A stretch of 64,000 nucleotides of DNA, from positions 27,167 through 91,166 of the forward strand of contig NZ_BMQQ01000030.1 of the NCBI RefSeq assembly GCF_014648195.1. Direction: 5' to 3'. This document shows positions 16,258-24,943 of the stretch, piece by piece. The translations under genes and the position numbers were made by a program. The notes below the pieces were generated by a model. The model searched no databases. It worked only from the letters and a program-made list of their open reading frames with translations, and was not told where the DNA came from. The DNA is from Streptomyces purpureus (GTDB taxonomy: Bacteria > Actinomycetota > Actinomycetes > Streptomycetales > Streptomycetaceae). Position 1 is the first letter of the stretch. Each line of letters opens with the position of its first letter.

Positions 16258-17205
16258 TCAGGTACAGGGGGCGGGGCCGGCTGTGCGGTGTTCCTGGGGG
16301 CTGATGCCGCGTTCGCGTTTGAAGGCGGCGCTGAGGGCGAACGAGCTGCTGTAGCCGACCTGCCGGGCCACCGACTCGACGGTGGCGTCCGTCTGGCGCA
16401 GCAGGTCGGCGGCGAGCGCGAGCCGCGAGCCGGTCAGGTACGCCATCGGGGGCTCACCCACCAGTTCGGTGAAGCGCCGGGCGAGGCCGGCGCGGGAGAC
16501 GCCGGCCTTGGCGGCGAGTGCGGCGACCGTCCAGGGGTGGGCCGGATCGTCGTGGAGCAGGCGCAGGGCATGCCCGACGACGGGGTCGCCCATGGCGCGG
16601 TACCAGGCGGGCGCCTCGGCGCCCGGCCGGGAGAACCAAGCGCGCAGTACGGCGATCAGGAGCAGGTCCAGGACCCGGTCGAGGACGACGCTCTGGCCGG
16701 GCTCGTCGCGGGAGATCTCCTCGTCGAGGATGGGCATGAGGGGGCAGTTCCACACGGCGGCGGGGATGTGCAGCAGGGACGGCAGTGCGTCGAGGAGACG
16801 GCGGCTGACCTCGCCGCCCATCTGGTAGGTGCCGATGAGCATGGTGTGCGAGCCGTCCGCGGCGTTGCCCCAGGTGCGTACCCCCAGCCGCATGGCCTGC
16901 GACAGCGGCTCCCCGCGCAGGGTGGTGCAGGTGCCGCCGGGGCCGACGACGGCCTGCGGCGCGGTGTGCGGGATGTCGGCGACGGTGTACGGCTCGGGTC
17001 CGCGGGCGATCGCCACGTCGCCGGGGCGCAGCAGGACCGGGTCGCCCTCGTCGGGGACGATCCACGCCTCGCCCTCGGTGACGCACATCAGGCAGAGCGG
17101 GGCGCGGTCGTCGATCCGTACCGCCCAGGGTGGCTCCATGACCATACGGAGGAGGAAGGCCCCCTTGGCCCGCGGTCCGTCCAGGAGTCCGGCGAGTGCG
17201 TCCAT
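16258..17205 (-). CDS. AraC family regulator with N-terminal cupin domain
   Basis: 315 aa. The N-terminal half is a cupin of the AraC_binding_6 kind (residues 1-about 170, MCVTEGEAWIVPDEGDPVLL). The C-terminal 100 residues are a double HTH (LAAKAGVSRAGLARRFTELV and VARQVGYSSSFALSAAFKRE). ATG 17205 is chosen because MDALAGLLDGPRAKGAFLLR is the usual beginning of this subfamily; 29 more codons are open upstream. It is divergent from an NmrA-type oxidoreductase 80 bp away, a pairing common in actinomycetes, and probably regulates it. Confidence 0.92.
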   Translation of the reverse strand: MDALAGLLDGPRAKGAFLLRMVMEPPWAVRIDDRAPLCLMCVTEGEAWIVPDEGDPVLLRPGDVAIARGPEPYTVADIPHTAPQAVVGPGGTCTTLRGEPLSQAMRLGVRTWGNAADGSHTMLIGTYQMGGEVSRRLLDALPSLLHIPAAVWNCPLMPILDEEISRDEPGQSVVLDRVLDLLLIAVLRAWFSRPGAEAPAWYRAMGDPVVGHALRLLHDDPAHPWTVAALAAKAGVSRAGLARRFTELVGEPPMAYLTGSRLALAADLLRQTDATVESVARQVGYSSSFALSAAFKRERGISPQEHRTAGPAPCT

Positions 17206-17285
17206 GCGGGAAGCGTAGACGCACGCGTATGCGATTGAGCCTGTGCAGCATGGGAAGTTGCCTTGCCCGCCACCAGTCTTGAGGC

Positions 17286-18155
17286 ATGACAACGACGACG
17301 AACACCAACTTGGACGCGACCCCTGTGGCGGACACGGCGTCCATCGGGACCGTCCTGGTCACCAGCGGCTCGGGCAAGACCGGACGCCGGGTCGCCGAGC
17401 GGCTCCAGGCGCGCAATGTGACCGTACGCTCCGGCTCCCGCAGGGGCTCGACCGTCTTCGACTGGGAGGCGCCGGAGACCTGGGGGCCGGCCCTGAGCGG
17501 GGCGGACGCCGCGTACGTCGCCTACTACCCGGATGTTGCCGCGCCCGGGGCGGTCGAGGCGATGGACGCCTTCGGGAAGCTCGCCGCCGGGCTCGGGGTG
17601 CGGCGGCTGGTACTGCTGTCGGGACGGGGCGAGCCGGAGGCGCTGCAGACCGAGGACGCGCTGCGGGAGGCGGCCACGGGCGTGGAGCTGACGGTCGTAC
17701 AGGCCTCGTTCTTCGCGCAGAACTTCAACGAGGGCGCCATGGCGGACGGCGTGCGGGCGGGCGCGATCCCCTTCCCGGCCGGGACCACCGCCGAGCCGTT
17801 CATCGACGCCGACGACCTCGCCGACGTGCTGGTCGCGACGCTCCTGGAGGACGGTCACGCGGGGCTGGTCCATGAGGTGACCGGGCCGCGGCTGCTCACC
17901 TTCGCCGAGGTGGCCGCCGAGATCTCCCGGGCCTCGGGGCGCACGGTGACGTACGTACCGGTGAGCGGCGAGGAGTACGCCGCGATGCTGGAGGAGTACG
18001 GGCTGCCGCGGCCCGAGGCGCAGTGGCTGGCGGGGCTGTTCTCGATGCTGCTCGACGGCCACAACGCCTCGGTGACGGACGGGGTGGAGCGGGTTCTCGG
18101 CCGGGCTCCGAAGGACTTCGGGTCCTTCGCCGCCGCGGCCTGGCAGCGGGGCTGA
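17286..18155 (+). CDS. NmrA-family NAD(P)-binding protein
   Basis: 289 aa. An atypical short-chain reductase fold. The dinucleotide loop reads VLVTSGSGKTGRRVAERL instead of the usual GATGxxG, and a typical NmrA-like core follows (LSGRGEPEALQTEDALREA, VVQASFFAQNFNEG, PFIDADDLADVLVATL). Such proteins act as redox sensors or reductases; no catalytic Tyr-x3-Lys is evident. ATG 17286 is preceded by GAGG. It probably forms a unit with the divergent AraC regulator. Confidence 0.88.
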   Translation: MTTTTNTNLDATPVADTASIGTVLVTSGSGKTGRRVAERLQARNVTVRSGSRRGSTVFDWEAPETWGPALSGADAAYVAYYPDVAAPGAVEAMDAFGKLAAGLGVRRLVLLSGRGEPEALQTEDALREAATGVELTVVQASFFAQNFNEGAMADGVRAGAIPFPAGTTAEPFIDADDLADVLVATLLEDGHAGLVHEVTGPRLLTFAEVAAEISRASGRTVTYVPVSGEEYAAMLEEYGLPRPEAQWLAGLFSMLLDGHNASVTDGVERVLGRAPKDFGSFAAAAWQRG

Positions 18156-18170
18156 CCGGCCGGGGTGAGG

Positions 18171-18473
18171 TCAGTCGGCGCCGTGGCCGGGGGCGGCTTC
18201 CTCGACCCGGTGGGCGAGGGCGAAGTCGCGCTCGGTGATACCGCCGACGTCGTGGCTGTTCACGGCGAGGGCGACGGTGTTGTAGCCGAGGGTCAGGTCG
18301 GAGTGGTGGTTGAGCTCCTCCTGGATCTGGGCGACGTGGACGACGAGGGCGGTGGCCGCGAAGTGGGTACCGAGACGGTAGGTGCGGGCGATGCGGTCGC
18401 CGTCCAGGCTCCATCCGGGCAGTTCGCGCAGCCGGTCCTCGATCTCCTTCTGTGACAGCGGCTGGGTGGGCAT
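18171..18473 (-). CDS. phhB: 4a-hydroxytetrahydrobiopterin dehydratase
   Basis: 100 aa, the full length for pterin-4a-carbinolamine dehydratase. The active-site motif EELNHHSDLTLGYNTVALAV, with NSHDVGGITERDFALA after it, holds the three expected histidines. The enzyme dehydrates 4a-carbinolamine to recycle tetrahydropterin after aromatic amino acid hydroxylation, in the cytoplasm. ATG 18473 gives MPTQPLSQKEIEDRL, the standard start. It is divergent from the XRE regulator; no hydroxylase gene is adjacent. Confidence 0.93.
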   Translation of the reverse strand: MPTQPLSQKEIEDRLRELPGWSLDGDRIARTYRLGTHFAATALVVHVAQIQEELNHHSDLTLGYNTVALAVNSHDVGGITERDFALAHRVEEAAPGHGAD

Positions 18474-18566
18474 GGCCGGGGCTCCCTCCGGTGAGACGGA
18501 TATGACGGTGGGTCGACTGAGTCCGAGTCGGCGACGGGGTGGCGGATGTGACATTGCGCGGCGTCC

Positions 18567-18581
18567 GTCACACGGTGTGAC
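18567..18581. promoter_or_regulatory. 15-bp perfect palindrome, phhB/XRE divergent promoter
   Basis: GTCACACGGTGTGAC has 6-bp arms and a 3-bp centre, with an additional TGTGAC at 18547-18552. It lies about midway between the phhB and XRE starts and is a candidate site for the XRE-type regulator. Confidence 0.5.
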
Positions 18582-18680
18582 ATGGCGTACGGCGGTGACG
18601 ATACGGTCTACGTACCCGCTCTTCGGTCTCCCCATCTGGGCGTCACCCGGCCGGTTCCCCTCCTGGGTTACCGTCTGCCC

Positions 18681-19490
18681 ATGACAACTGTCGCCGGCGA
18701 CAACGGGGTGGGGCCGCTGCTGCGCGGCTGGCGGGTGCGCCGGAGGCTGAGCCAGTTGGAGCTGGCGCTGCGCGCCGACTCCTCGGCGCGGCACATCTCC
18801 TTCGTCGAGACGGGCCGGTCGCGGCCGAGCGAGGAGATGATCCTCAAGCTGGCCGAGCACCTGGAGGTGCCGGTCCGGGAGCGGAACGCCTTGCTGCTCG
18901 CCGCCGGTTACGCTCCCCGGTACACGGAGTCGTCGCTGGACGACCCGTCGCTGGAGACGCTCCGGGACGGGATCGAGACCCTGCTCCAGGGCTACGACCC
19001 GTATCCGGCGATCGTGGTCGACGGCTCGTACACGGTGGTGGCGGCGAACCGGGCCATCGGGATGCTGCTGTCGGGGCTGCCGGAGCACCTGCTCACCCCG
19101 CCGCTGAACGCGATGCGGATCACCCTCCATCCGGAGGGTCTGGCGCCGCGCATCCGGAACCTGCGGGAGTGGCGGGGCCACCTGCTGGCCCAGATGGAGC
19201 GCCAGATCGGCCTGGCCCGTTCGGAGCCGCTGCGGGCGCTGTACGACGAGGTCGCCGCCTATCCCCTGCCGGAGACGGGCGGCGACCCGGACGACCGGGA
19301 GGACCCGGTGCCGTTCCCCTACTTCGCGCTGCCGCTGCGGATCGAGCACGACGGTCAGGTGCTGTCGTTCGTGTCGTCGATCTCGACGTTCAACACGCCG
19401 ATGGATGTGACGGTCGCCGAGCTGGCCATCGAGACGCTGCTCCCGGCCGACCAGGCGACGGTGGCGTACCTGCGCTCGGTCAGCGGGTAG
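18681..19490 (+). CDS. XRE-type regulator with MmyB-like ligand-binding domain
   Basis: 269 aa. Residues 8-65 are a helix-turn-helix of XRE type (LLRGWRVRRRLSQLELALRA, RHISFVETGRSRPSEEMIL). The rest is the MmyB-like domain common in Streptomyces (YDPYPAIVVDGSYTVVAANR, then FVSSISTFNTPMDVTVAELA), related to PAS folds and thought to bind small, possibly lipophilic molecules. ATG 18681 fits the family start. The 3' end overlaps the convergent membrane-protein gene by 11 bp. Confidence 0.92.
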   Translation: MTTVAGDNGVGPLLRGWRVRRRLSQLELALRADSSARHISFVETGRSRPSEEMILKLAEHLEVPVRERNALLLAAGYAPRYTESSLDDPSLETLRDGIETLLQGYDPYPAIVVDGSYTVVAANRAIGMLLSGLPEHLLTPPLNAMRITLHPEGLAPRIRNLREWRGHLLAQMERQIGLARSEPLRALYDEVAAYPLPETGGDPDDREDPVPFPYFALPLRIEHDGQVLSFVSSISTFNTPMDVTVAELAIETLLPADQATVAYLRSVSG

Positions 19491-19902
19491 CGGCGGCGGC
19501 CCGCAGCGCGGACCACTGCAACGCGACGAACGCGGCGACGACGGCGGCCTGCGCCGGGATCCAGACCATGCCCACGGCGGTCGGCGACAGCCAGACGCCG
19601 AGGGCGACGACACTGAGAACCACCCAGACCGCGTTGATGTCCACCACGACCTTCACGGCCCCGACGGCGGGCCGCGCCCGCGAGGCGAGAAACCCGACGA
19701 ACCCGGCGAACACGACCAGCAGCAGCCCGAGTTCGAGCAGCAGCCCGGCATCCACCCCGAGCAGCTCCCCGAGCGGCGCGGAGGCCACGGCGTAGGCCGC
19801 TCCGTTCGCCCCGGTGACGACGGCGTCGAGCGCGAGGAATCGACGCAGCATGGACTGCGGCTCGGTGGTACGGGAGATTCCGGCGAGCAGGGCGTGTGAC
19901 AT
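19480..19902 (-). CDS. Four-helix integral membrane protein
   Basis: 140 aa with four hydrophobic segments, for example LLLELGLLLVVFAGFVGFLA and AVWVVLSVVALGVWL. The opening (LRRFLALDAVVTGANGAAYA) is typical of small DoxX-like or SPW-like actinobacterial membrane proteins of unknown function. ATG 19902 is the first good start. The tail overlaps the end of the XRE gene by 11 bp. Confidence 0.75.
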   Translation of the reverse strand: MSHALLAGISRTTEPQSMLRRFLALDAVVTGANGAAYAVASAPLGELLGVDAGLLLELGLLLVVFAGFVGFLASRARPAVGAVKVVVDINAVWVVLSVVALGVWLSPTAVGMVWIPAQAAVVAAFVALQWSALRAAAATR

Positions 19903-20056
19903 GGCGGATCAGCCTCCGTCAGGGATGAGTTCTCTCCAACCGCCGACCCCGCCCGGAGTGCGCCGGGCGGGGCCCCGGCAGACCCCACGATGCCGGGGGC
20001 CGGTGACGGGGGTCGATTACGTGAGAGGTAATGCCGGGGGCCGGCGCCAGGTCTGG

Positions 20057-20995
20057 CTAGACCGGGGCCGGGAGGCCGTAGCGGACGTCCGTCAGTTGTT
20101 CCGAGAGGTCCCACAGGCGGCGGGCGGTGGTCGGGGACGAGGCTGAGGGGGACAGCGGCACTCGGGTGGGGGTGCCGCGGAGTTCGGCGGGGCCGTTGGG
20201 GCCGATGAAGTGGCCGCTTTCGGCGGTCGGGGCCGTGGCCGCATAGAGCTGGGGCAGGGCGCCCTGGGGTGGTGACTGGGCGAGCAGGGGGTTGCCGAGT
20301 CGGCCGAAGACCAGGCGCCAGAGGGCGATCGGGGCGCTCGTCTGGAGGTTGGTGGCGGTGTAGCCGGGGTGGGCGAGGACGCTGCGGACGGGGCTGCCCG
20401 CCCGGGTCAGGCGGCGGTGGAGTTCCCAGCCGAAGACGGCGTTGGCGAACTTGGACTGGTTGTAGAAGGCCATGGGGCCGTAGGTGCGCTCGCCGGAGAT
20501 GTCGTCGAAGTGGATGCGTCCCTTGCGGTGGTTGATCGAGCTGACCGTCACCACGCGGGGGTCATGTCCGGCGCTCAGCTGGTCCAGCAGGAGACCGGTG
20601 AGGGCGAAGTGGCCGAGGTGGTTGCAGGCGAACTGCAGTTCGTGGCCCTGTGGGCTCAGTGTGCGTGGCGGCGCCATCACGCCGGCGTTGTTGACGAGCA
20701 CGTCGAGACGGGGGTGGTCGGGGCGCAGCCGGTCGGCGAAGGCGCGTACGGAGTCGAGGTCGGCCAGGTCGAGGTGGCGTACGTCGAGGTCCGCGTCCGG
20801 GTGCTCGGCGGTGATCTCGGCGGCCGCGCGGCGGCCCTTCTCCTCGTCGCGTACCGCGAGGATCACCCGGCCGCCGCGGCGGGCGAGCGCGCGTGTGGTC
20901 GCCAGGCCGAGGCCGCTGTTGGCGCCGGTGACGACGAACACCCGCCGGGTCTGGTCCGGAATCTGGTCGGCGGTCCAGCGCTGCTGCGATGTCAT
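20057..20995 (-). CDS. Short-chain dehydrogenase/reductase
   Basis: 312 aa, a longer SDR of the retinol/protochlorophyllide-reductase type. The coenzyme motif TGANSGLG, the NNAG motif in DVLVNNAGVMAPPR, Ser in VVTVSSINH and catalytic YNQSK are all intact. It would oxidise or reduce an unknown alcohol/ketone with NADP(H). ATG 20995 begins MTSQQRWTADQIPDQ; the frame stays open 30 codons further. It is divergent from a TetR gene with 80 bp between the starts, containing a perfect 15-bp palindrome. Confidence 0.92.
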   Translation of the reverse strand: MTSQQRWTADQIPDQTRRVFVVTGANSGLGLATTRALARRGGRVILAVRDEEKGRRAAAEITAEHPDADLDVRHLDLADLDSVRAFADRLRPDHPRLDVLVNNAGVMAPPRTLSPQGHELQFACNHLGHFALTGLLLDQLSAGHDPRVVTVSSINHRKGRIHFDDISGERTYGPMAFYNQSKFANAVFGWELHRRLTRAGSPVRSVLAHPGYTATNLQTSAPIALWRLVFGRLGNPLLAQSPPQGALPQLYAATAPTAESGHFIGPNGPAELRGTPTRVPLSPSASSPTTARRLWDLSEQLTDVRYGLPAPV

Positions 20996-21015
20996 GTGGC
21001 ACACACTGACGTCCA

Positions 21016-21030
21016 TGACACCAAGTGTCA
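21016..21030. promoter_or_regulatory. TetR operator candidate, SDR/TetR divergent promoter
   Basis: TGACACCAAGTGTCA is a perfect palindrome (6-bp arms, 3-bp centre), 21 bp from the SDR start and 46 bp from the TetR start. It would let one TetR dimer repress both genes. Confidence 0.6.
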
Positions 21031-21075
21031 AGACGCCTCTGAGTGCCATATGAGGCATGGGGTTACCATGGCACC

Positions 21076-21708
21076 GTGAGCTCACGCCCCGAAGTCACGC
21101 GTCCCGAAGTCAGCCTGGCCCAGCGCAAACGCCAGCTCGTCTCCAACGAGTTGACCGAGGCGGCGCTGCAGCTGCTGGCGCGCAAAGGGTTCGACGGGGT
21201 GACCATCGACGAGATCGTGGCCACCGCCGGAGTCTCCAAGCGGACGTTCTTCCGGTACTTCGCGTCCAAGGAGGACGTGGTCGTCCAGTTCCTGGCCGAG
21301 ATGGGCGCGGACATGTGCACGGAACTGGCGGCTCGCCCCGCCGGGGAGAGCCCGTCGGTGGCTCTGCGACAGGCCGTGTCGGTCCCCATCGCCGCCTGCG
21401 CCGACCACTTCGACCGGGCGCTGAGCGTCGTTCAGCTGATTCTGCGTACGCCTGCCCTGCACGCGCGTTTCCTGGAGCGGCAGGCACAGTGGCGTGACGA
21501 CCTGGCGGCGGAGGTGGCGCGCCGCCAGGGGTTCGACGGGGACGGCGATCTGTATCCGCAGCTGGCGGCCGCCATGGCGCTGAGCGCCTTCGACACCGTG
21601 CTGCAGCGGTGGAGCGGCAGCGCCGGCGCCGCGGACCCGGCCGAACTGATCGACCAGGCCTTCGCGGTCATCGCACCGGCGCTGGACGCCGTCGGACGGC
21701 GCGCCTAG
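21076..21708 (+). CDS. TetR family regulator
   Basis: 210 aa. The N-terminal HTH is clear: LTEAALQLLARKGFDGVTID followed by EIVATAGVSKRTFFRYFASK. The C-terminal domain is divergent, as usual, and would bind an inducer. GTG 21076 is used because it gives VSSRPEVTRPEVSLAQRKRQ; no Shine-Dalgarno sequence is visible, so the mRNA may be leaderless. An in-frame GTG at 21043 is possible. It likely represses the divergent SDR gene and itself. Confidence 0.9.
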   Translation: MSSRPEVTRPEVSLAQRKRQLVSNELTEAALQLLARKGFDGVTIDEIVATAGVSKRTFFRYFASKEDVVVQFLAEMGADMCTELAARPAGESPSVALRQAVSVPIAACADHFDRALSVVQLILRTPALHARFLERQAQWRDDLAAEVARRQGFDGDGDLYPQLAAAMALSAFDTVLQRWSGSAGAADPAELIDQAFAVIAPALDAVGRRA

Positions 21709-21732
21709 CGCACTCCGTTCACGGGCTGCTGA

Positions 21733-21969
21733 TCGCGGCCGTGCCGTGGCGGCTCTACGCTCGGCACGGCGGCCATCCTGGCGCGGGCCGGGGGCCGTTG
21801 GTCGCCCGCGCTGCTCGGGGGCGGGGTCGTGTTCCTCGCGTCGGGCGCGCTCGTCGTACGGATTCCCGCGCCGGCGGCACTGGGCCTGCCGGCCGTCGCG
21901 GTGACCGCGCTGGCGGTGGCACACAGGCGGATCGCGGCGCGCGCGAGTCTGGTCGCGGAGCACGTGTAG
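21733..21969 (+). pseudogene. Remnant of a small membrane protein gene
   Basis: Between the TetR and isochorismatase genes one frame reads as a coherent hydrophobic protein end (SPALLGGGVVFLASGALVV, then LGLPAVAVTALAVAHRRIAA) and stops at TAG 21967. A stop at 21730 precedes it, with no usable start codon between that stop and the hydrophobic part. It may be the 3' end of a decayed two-helix membrane protein gene; it could also be chance coding in G+C-rich DNA. Confidence 0.3.
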
Positions 21970-22049
21970 GCCGGTCAAGCACCACTGTCAGTGGCCCGGC
22001 CTACAGTGGGGAGCGATACAAGACCCATGACGACGAACGGGAGTTCCCC

Positions 22050-22613
22050 TTGACGACCCTGCCCGATCGGCCGAACACCGCGCTGCTCGTCATCGATGTC
22101 CAGAACGGGGTGGTGGCAGGGGCCCACGACCGGGACGGTGTGATCGCGAACATCAACACCCTGGTGGGCAAGGCCCGCGCCGAGGACGTGCCGGTGGTGT
22201 GGGTGCAGCACTCCGACGACGAGATCGAGCGGGACAGCGAGCCCTGGCAGTACGTGCCGGAGCTGGCGGACCGCCGAGCGGCCGAGCCTCTTGTCCACAA
22301 GATCTACGGCGACTCCTTCGAGGACACCACGTTGGAGGCGCTGCTCGCCGAGCGTGGGGTCGGGCGGCTTGTCGTGACGGGCGCCCAGAGCGACGGGTGC
22401 ATACGCGCGACCCTGCACGGCGCCTTCGTCCGCGGGTACGACGTGACGCTCGTCGGCGACGCCCATACGACACAGGACCTCAGTCGGTACGGCGCGCCGC
22501 CCCCGGACCAGGTGATCGCGCACACCAACCTCTACTGGCAGTGGCAGAGCGCACCCGGACGCCGCGCGGGCGTCGTCGGCACCGCGGACGTGAGTTTCGC
22601 CGAGGCGAGCTGA
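22050..22613 (+). CDS. Isochorismatase-family cysteine hydrolase
   Basis: 187 aa. The catalytic triad of the family is present: Asp in LLVIDVQNGV, Lys in LVHKIYGDSF, and Cys in TGAQSDGCIRATLHGAF. The group contains isochorismatases, nicotinamidases and many amidohydrolases; the exact substrate is open. TTG 22050 is chosen because GGGAG lies at 22039-22043 and MTTLPDRPNTALLVID is a standard start. An out-of-frame ATG at 22027 stops after eight codons, its stop overlapping this start. An amidase is convergent. Confidence 0.9.
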   Translation: MTTLPDRPNTALLVIDVQNGVVAGAHDRDGVIANINTLVGKARAEDVPVVWVQHSDDEIERDSEPWQYVPELADRRAAEPLVHKIYGDSFEDTTLEALLAERGVGRLVVTGAQSDGCIRATLHGAFVRGYDVTLVGDAHTTQDLSRYGAPPPDQVIAHTNLYWQWQSAPGRRAGVVGTADVSFAEAS

Positions 22614-22675
22614 GCGACCCGGCGGGCGGGGCCGCCGACCGCCACCCCCACGGCCGAGACCGGCGCACCGCGCGT

Positions 22676-24106
22676 TCAGGCCGTACGAACCGCGGGGCGC
22701 GGGTCCAGCGGGGTCAGGACGCCGAGGCGGTCCTCGATCGCCTGGGACGCCAAGAGGCACAGGTCCTCGCGGAAGGCGCGGCCGACGATCTGGACTCCCA
22801 TGGGCAGGCCTTCGGTCACGCCGGTGGGTACGGCCACGCCGGGGACACCGACGAAGCTGGTGACCGTGCACAGGCGCATGCCCGAGCCGACCCGCTCGCG
22901 GCCCGCGCTGTCGCGCGACTCCAGGCCCGGCTCCACCGGGGGCTCGGTGAAGACCGGGCCGAGCAACAGCGGGTACTCGTCGAGGAATTCGGCCCATGAG
23001 CGGCGGATGTTCAGCCACATGCCCATCAGCTTCATGAACTCCGCCGGGCTCGCGGGCGGTGTCCGGGCCATCGTCATCTCGATGTAGCGGTCTCCGCCGT
23101 CACCGAGGAGTGTGCGTACCGCCGGCCAGGTCGGGGCGAACTCGGTCACGGTGATCCGGCCGTACGCGTCGAGGGCCTCGTCCAGCCTGGGGACGTCGTC
23201 GACCTCGCGCACGTCGTATCCGGCGTCGCGCAGCGCGTCGGCCGCGGTCGCGACCGCGGCGCGGATCGCGGGGTGGACGCCGTGCCCGCCGGGGTCCGAC
23301 ACGACCGCGACCTTGACCGGGCCGGGCAGCGGCTCCCCGTACACGGGCACCGGCACGGCCCGGGGGTCGCGCGGGTCGGTCCCGGCCAGGACCTCGTACG
23401 CCAGGCGCAGGTCCCCCACGCTGCGGGCCAGCGGGCCGTCGGTGACGAGCATCTGGGAGGCGGGTCCGGGGTCCTCCGGGCCGAAGGCGCGGTGGTCGGC
23501 GGGGAACCGGCCCGTGGACGGCTTCAGCGCCGCGACCCCGCAGAACTGGGCCGGGATGCGCACCGACCCGCCGGAGTCGTTGCCGAGCCCGAGGGCCGCC
23601 ATGCCCGTGGCGACGGCCACGCCGTCGCCCCCGCTCGTGCCACCGGGCGTACGGGCGCGGTCCCAGGGGTTGATCGTGTCTCCGAAGAGTTCGCTGCGCG
23701 TGTGCATCCCCGCCAGGATCAGGGTGGGCATGTTGCTGTGCCCGATGGGGATGGCCCCCGCCGCGCGCAGCCGGGCCACCGGAGGCGCGTCGGCCGGTGC
23801 CACCATGTCCAGGAAGCGTTCCACGCCGAACGTCGTCGGCACGCCTTCGACGGCGGTGCTCTCCTTCACCGTGAACGGCACTCCCGCGAGCGGCCCCAGC
23901 ACGTCACCGGCGGCCCGTCGCCGGTCGGTGTTCGCGGCGGCCTCCCGCGCCCGTTCCGCCAGGAGCTGCGTGACCGCGTTGACCTGCGGGTTGACCTCGG
24001 CGATGCGCTCCAGGTGGCTGTCGACCAGTTCGACCGCCGAGACGTCTCCGTCGCGTACCGCCTCCGCCTGGGCGGCGGCCGTCATTTTCCACAGGGCGTC
24101 CTGCAT
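22676..24106 (-). CDS. Amidase signature family hydrolase (cis-Ser replaced by Thr)
   Basis: 476 aa. The amidase signature core is present: Lys81 in GVPFTVKES, the glycine loop GGTSGG at 155-160, and nucleophile Ser181 in DSGGSVRIPA. The spacing of 24 residues from 157 to 181 is that of Ser217-Ser241 in fatty acid amide hydrolase. The cis-Ser position is therefore Thr157, with Ser158 next to it. The enzyme should hydrolyse an amide, perhaps a xenobiotic. ATG 24106. It is divergent from a TetR gene, with two matched 16-bp palindromes between them, so it is probably inducible. Confidence 0.9.
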   Translation of the reverse strand: MQDALWKMTAAAQAEAVRDGDVSAVELVDSHLERIAEVNPQVNAVTQLLAERAREAAANTDRRRAAGDVLGPLAGVPFTVKESTAVEGVPTTFGVERFLDMVAPADAPPVARLRAAGAIPIGHSNMPTLILAGMHTRSELFGDTINPWDRARTPGGTSGGDGVAVATGMAALGLGNDSGGSVRIPAQFCGVAALKPSTGRFPADHRAFGPEDPGPASQMLVTDGPLARSVGDLRLAYEVLAGTDPRDPRAVPVPVYGEPLPGPVKVAVVSDPGGHGVHPAIRAAVATAADALRDAGYDVREVDDVPRLDEALDAYGRITVTEFAPTWPAVRTLLGDGGDRYIEMTMARTPPASPAEFMKLMGMWLNIRRSWAEFLDEYPLLLGPVFTEPPVEPGLESRDSAGRERVGSGMRLCTVTSFVGVPGVAVPTGVTEGLPMGVQIVGRAFREDLCLLASQAIEDRLGVLTPLDPRPAVRTA

Positions 24107-24132
24107 GGCGCTGTCCTTTCCCCTCCACGTAC

Positions 24133-24181
24133 CGATGCGCTTGCATCGGAACCATACTCTGGAACCGATGCGAGCGCATCG
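24133..24181. promoter_or_regulatory. Two tandem TetR operators, amidase/TetR divergent promoter
   Basis: CGATGCGCTTGCATCG (24133-24148) and CGATGCGAGCGCATCG (24166-24181) have identical arms CGATGC/GCATCG around different 4-bp centres. The centres are 33 bp apart, about three helical turns, so two dimers would bind on one face. The first site is 27 bp from the amidase start. Confidence 0.75.
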
Positions 24182-24261
24182 AATAAACTCCGCCGGGAAA
24201 CTCCGCCGAGAGCTCCGGCGGAGTTACGAGAACAGGTCGAGGACGCAGAGAGGCGACGGGC

Positions 24262-24906
24262 ATGCCGAAGCATGTCGATCACGAAGGCCGGCGCCGCCTC
24301 ATCGCCGAGGCCGTCTGCCGGCTGGCCGACGAGCGCGGGCTGGAGGGCGTGACGCTGCGCGACGTCGCCGCCCGCGCCCAGGTGTCGATGGGCGCCGTGC
24401 AGCGCTGCTTCAGCACCAAGGAGGAGATGCTCGACTTCGCCCTCGGGCACGTGGGCGAGCGGATCGGCGAGCGCGTACGGGCCCGCCTCGTCAGGAGCCC
24501 GGCCCAGTCGGCCGGTACCGCTCTCGGCCACGCGGCCACCGAGATCTCGCTGCTCCGTGAGGAGCACCGCGCCCAGGCCAGGGTCTGGCTCGCCTTCGTC
24601 GCGCAGGCGGTCGTCAGCGAGCCGCTCGCGGCGACGCTGAAGACGAACTACGCCGCCCTGGAGCAGACGTTCACCCGGCTCGTGGCAGAAGCCCTCGAAG
24701 ACGTCGCGGACGCGGCGGGCGCCGTCACGGAGGCCGGGGACCGGGCTGCCGCCGAGCCGCTCGACCCGCGACGCGAGGCCCGCGCTCTGCTCGCCCTCGC
24801 CGACGGTCTCACCACCCATGTCCTCATCGGCCATCTCGCGCCGCAGGAGGCACACGATGTCCTCCACGCGCACCTCGGCGCGCTCTGGGAGCGTGCGGCC
24901 CACTGA
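24262..24906 (+). CDS. TetR family regulator (BetI-like)
   Basis: 214 aa. The HTH covers about residues 10-57 (LIAEAVCRLADERGLEGVTL, RDVAARAQVSMGAVQRCFST). The C-terminal part has a BetI-type pattern (REEHRAQARVWLAFVAQAV, ALADGLTTHVLIGHL). ATG 24262 follows GAGAGGCG. The strong paired palindromes upstream and the divergent amidase make it the probable repressor of that amidase. A G/C-rich hairpin follows the stop codon directly. Confidence 0.93.
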   Translation: MPKHVDHEGRRRLIAEAVCRLADERGLEGVTLRDVAARAQVSMGAVQRCFSTKEEMLDFALGHVGERIGERVRARLVRSPAQSAGTALGHAATEISLLREEHRAQARVWLAFVAQAVVSEPLAATLKTNYAALEQTFTRLVAEALEDVADAAGAVTEAGDRAAAEPLDPRREARALLALADGLTTHVLIGHLAPQEAHDVLHAHLGALWERAAH

Positions 24907-24928
24907 GGGGCGCCGCTCCCGGCGCCCC
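24907..24928. terminator. Terminator hairpin after the TetR gene
   Basis: GGGGCGCC and GGCGCCCC form a perfect 8-bp stem with a 6-nt loop, starting right after the TGA. It also lies behind the convergent small gene that ends at 24944, so it may act in both directions. Confidence 0.7.
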
Positions 24929-24943
24929 TCGACGGGCGTGGCT

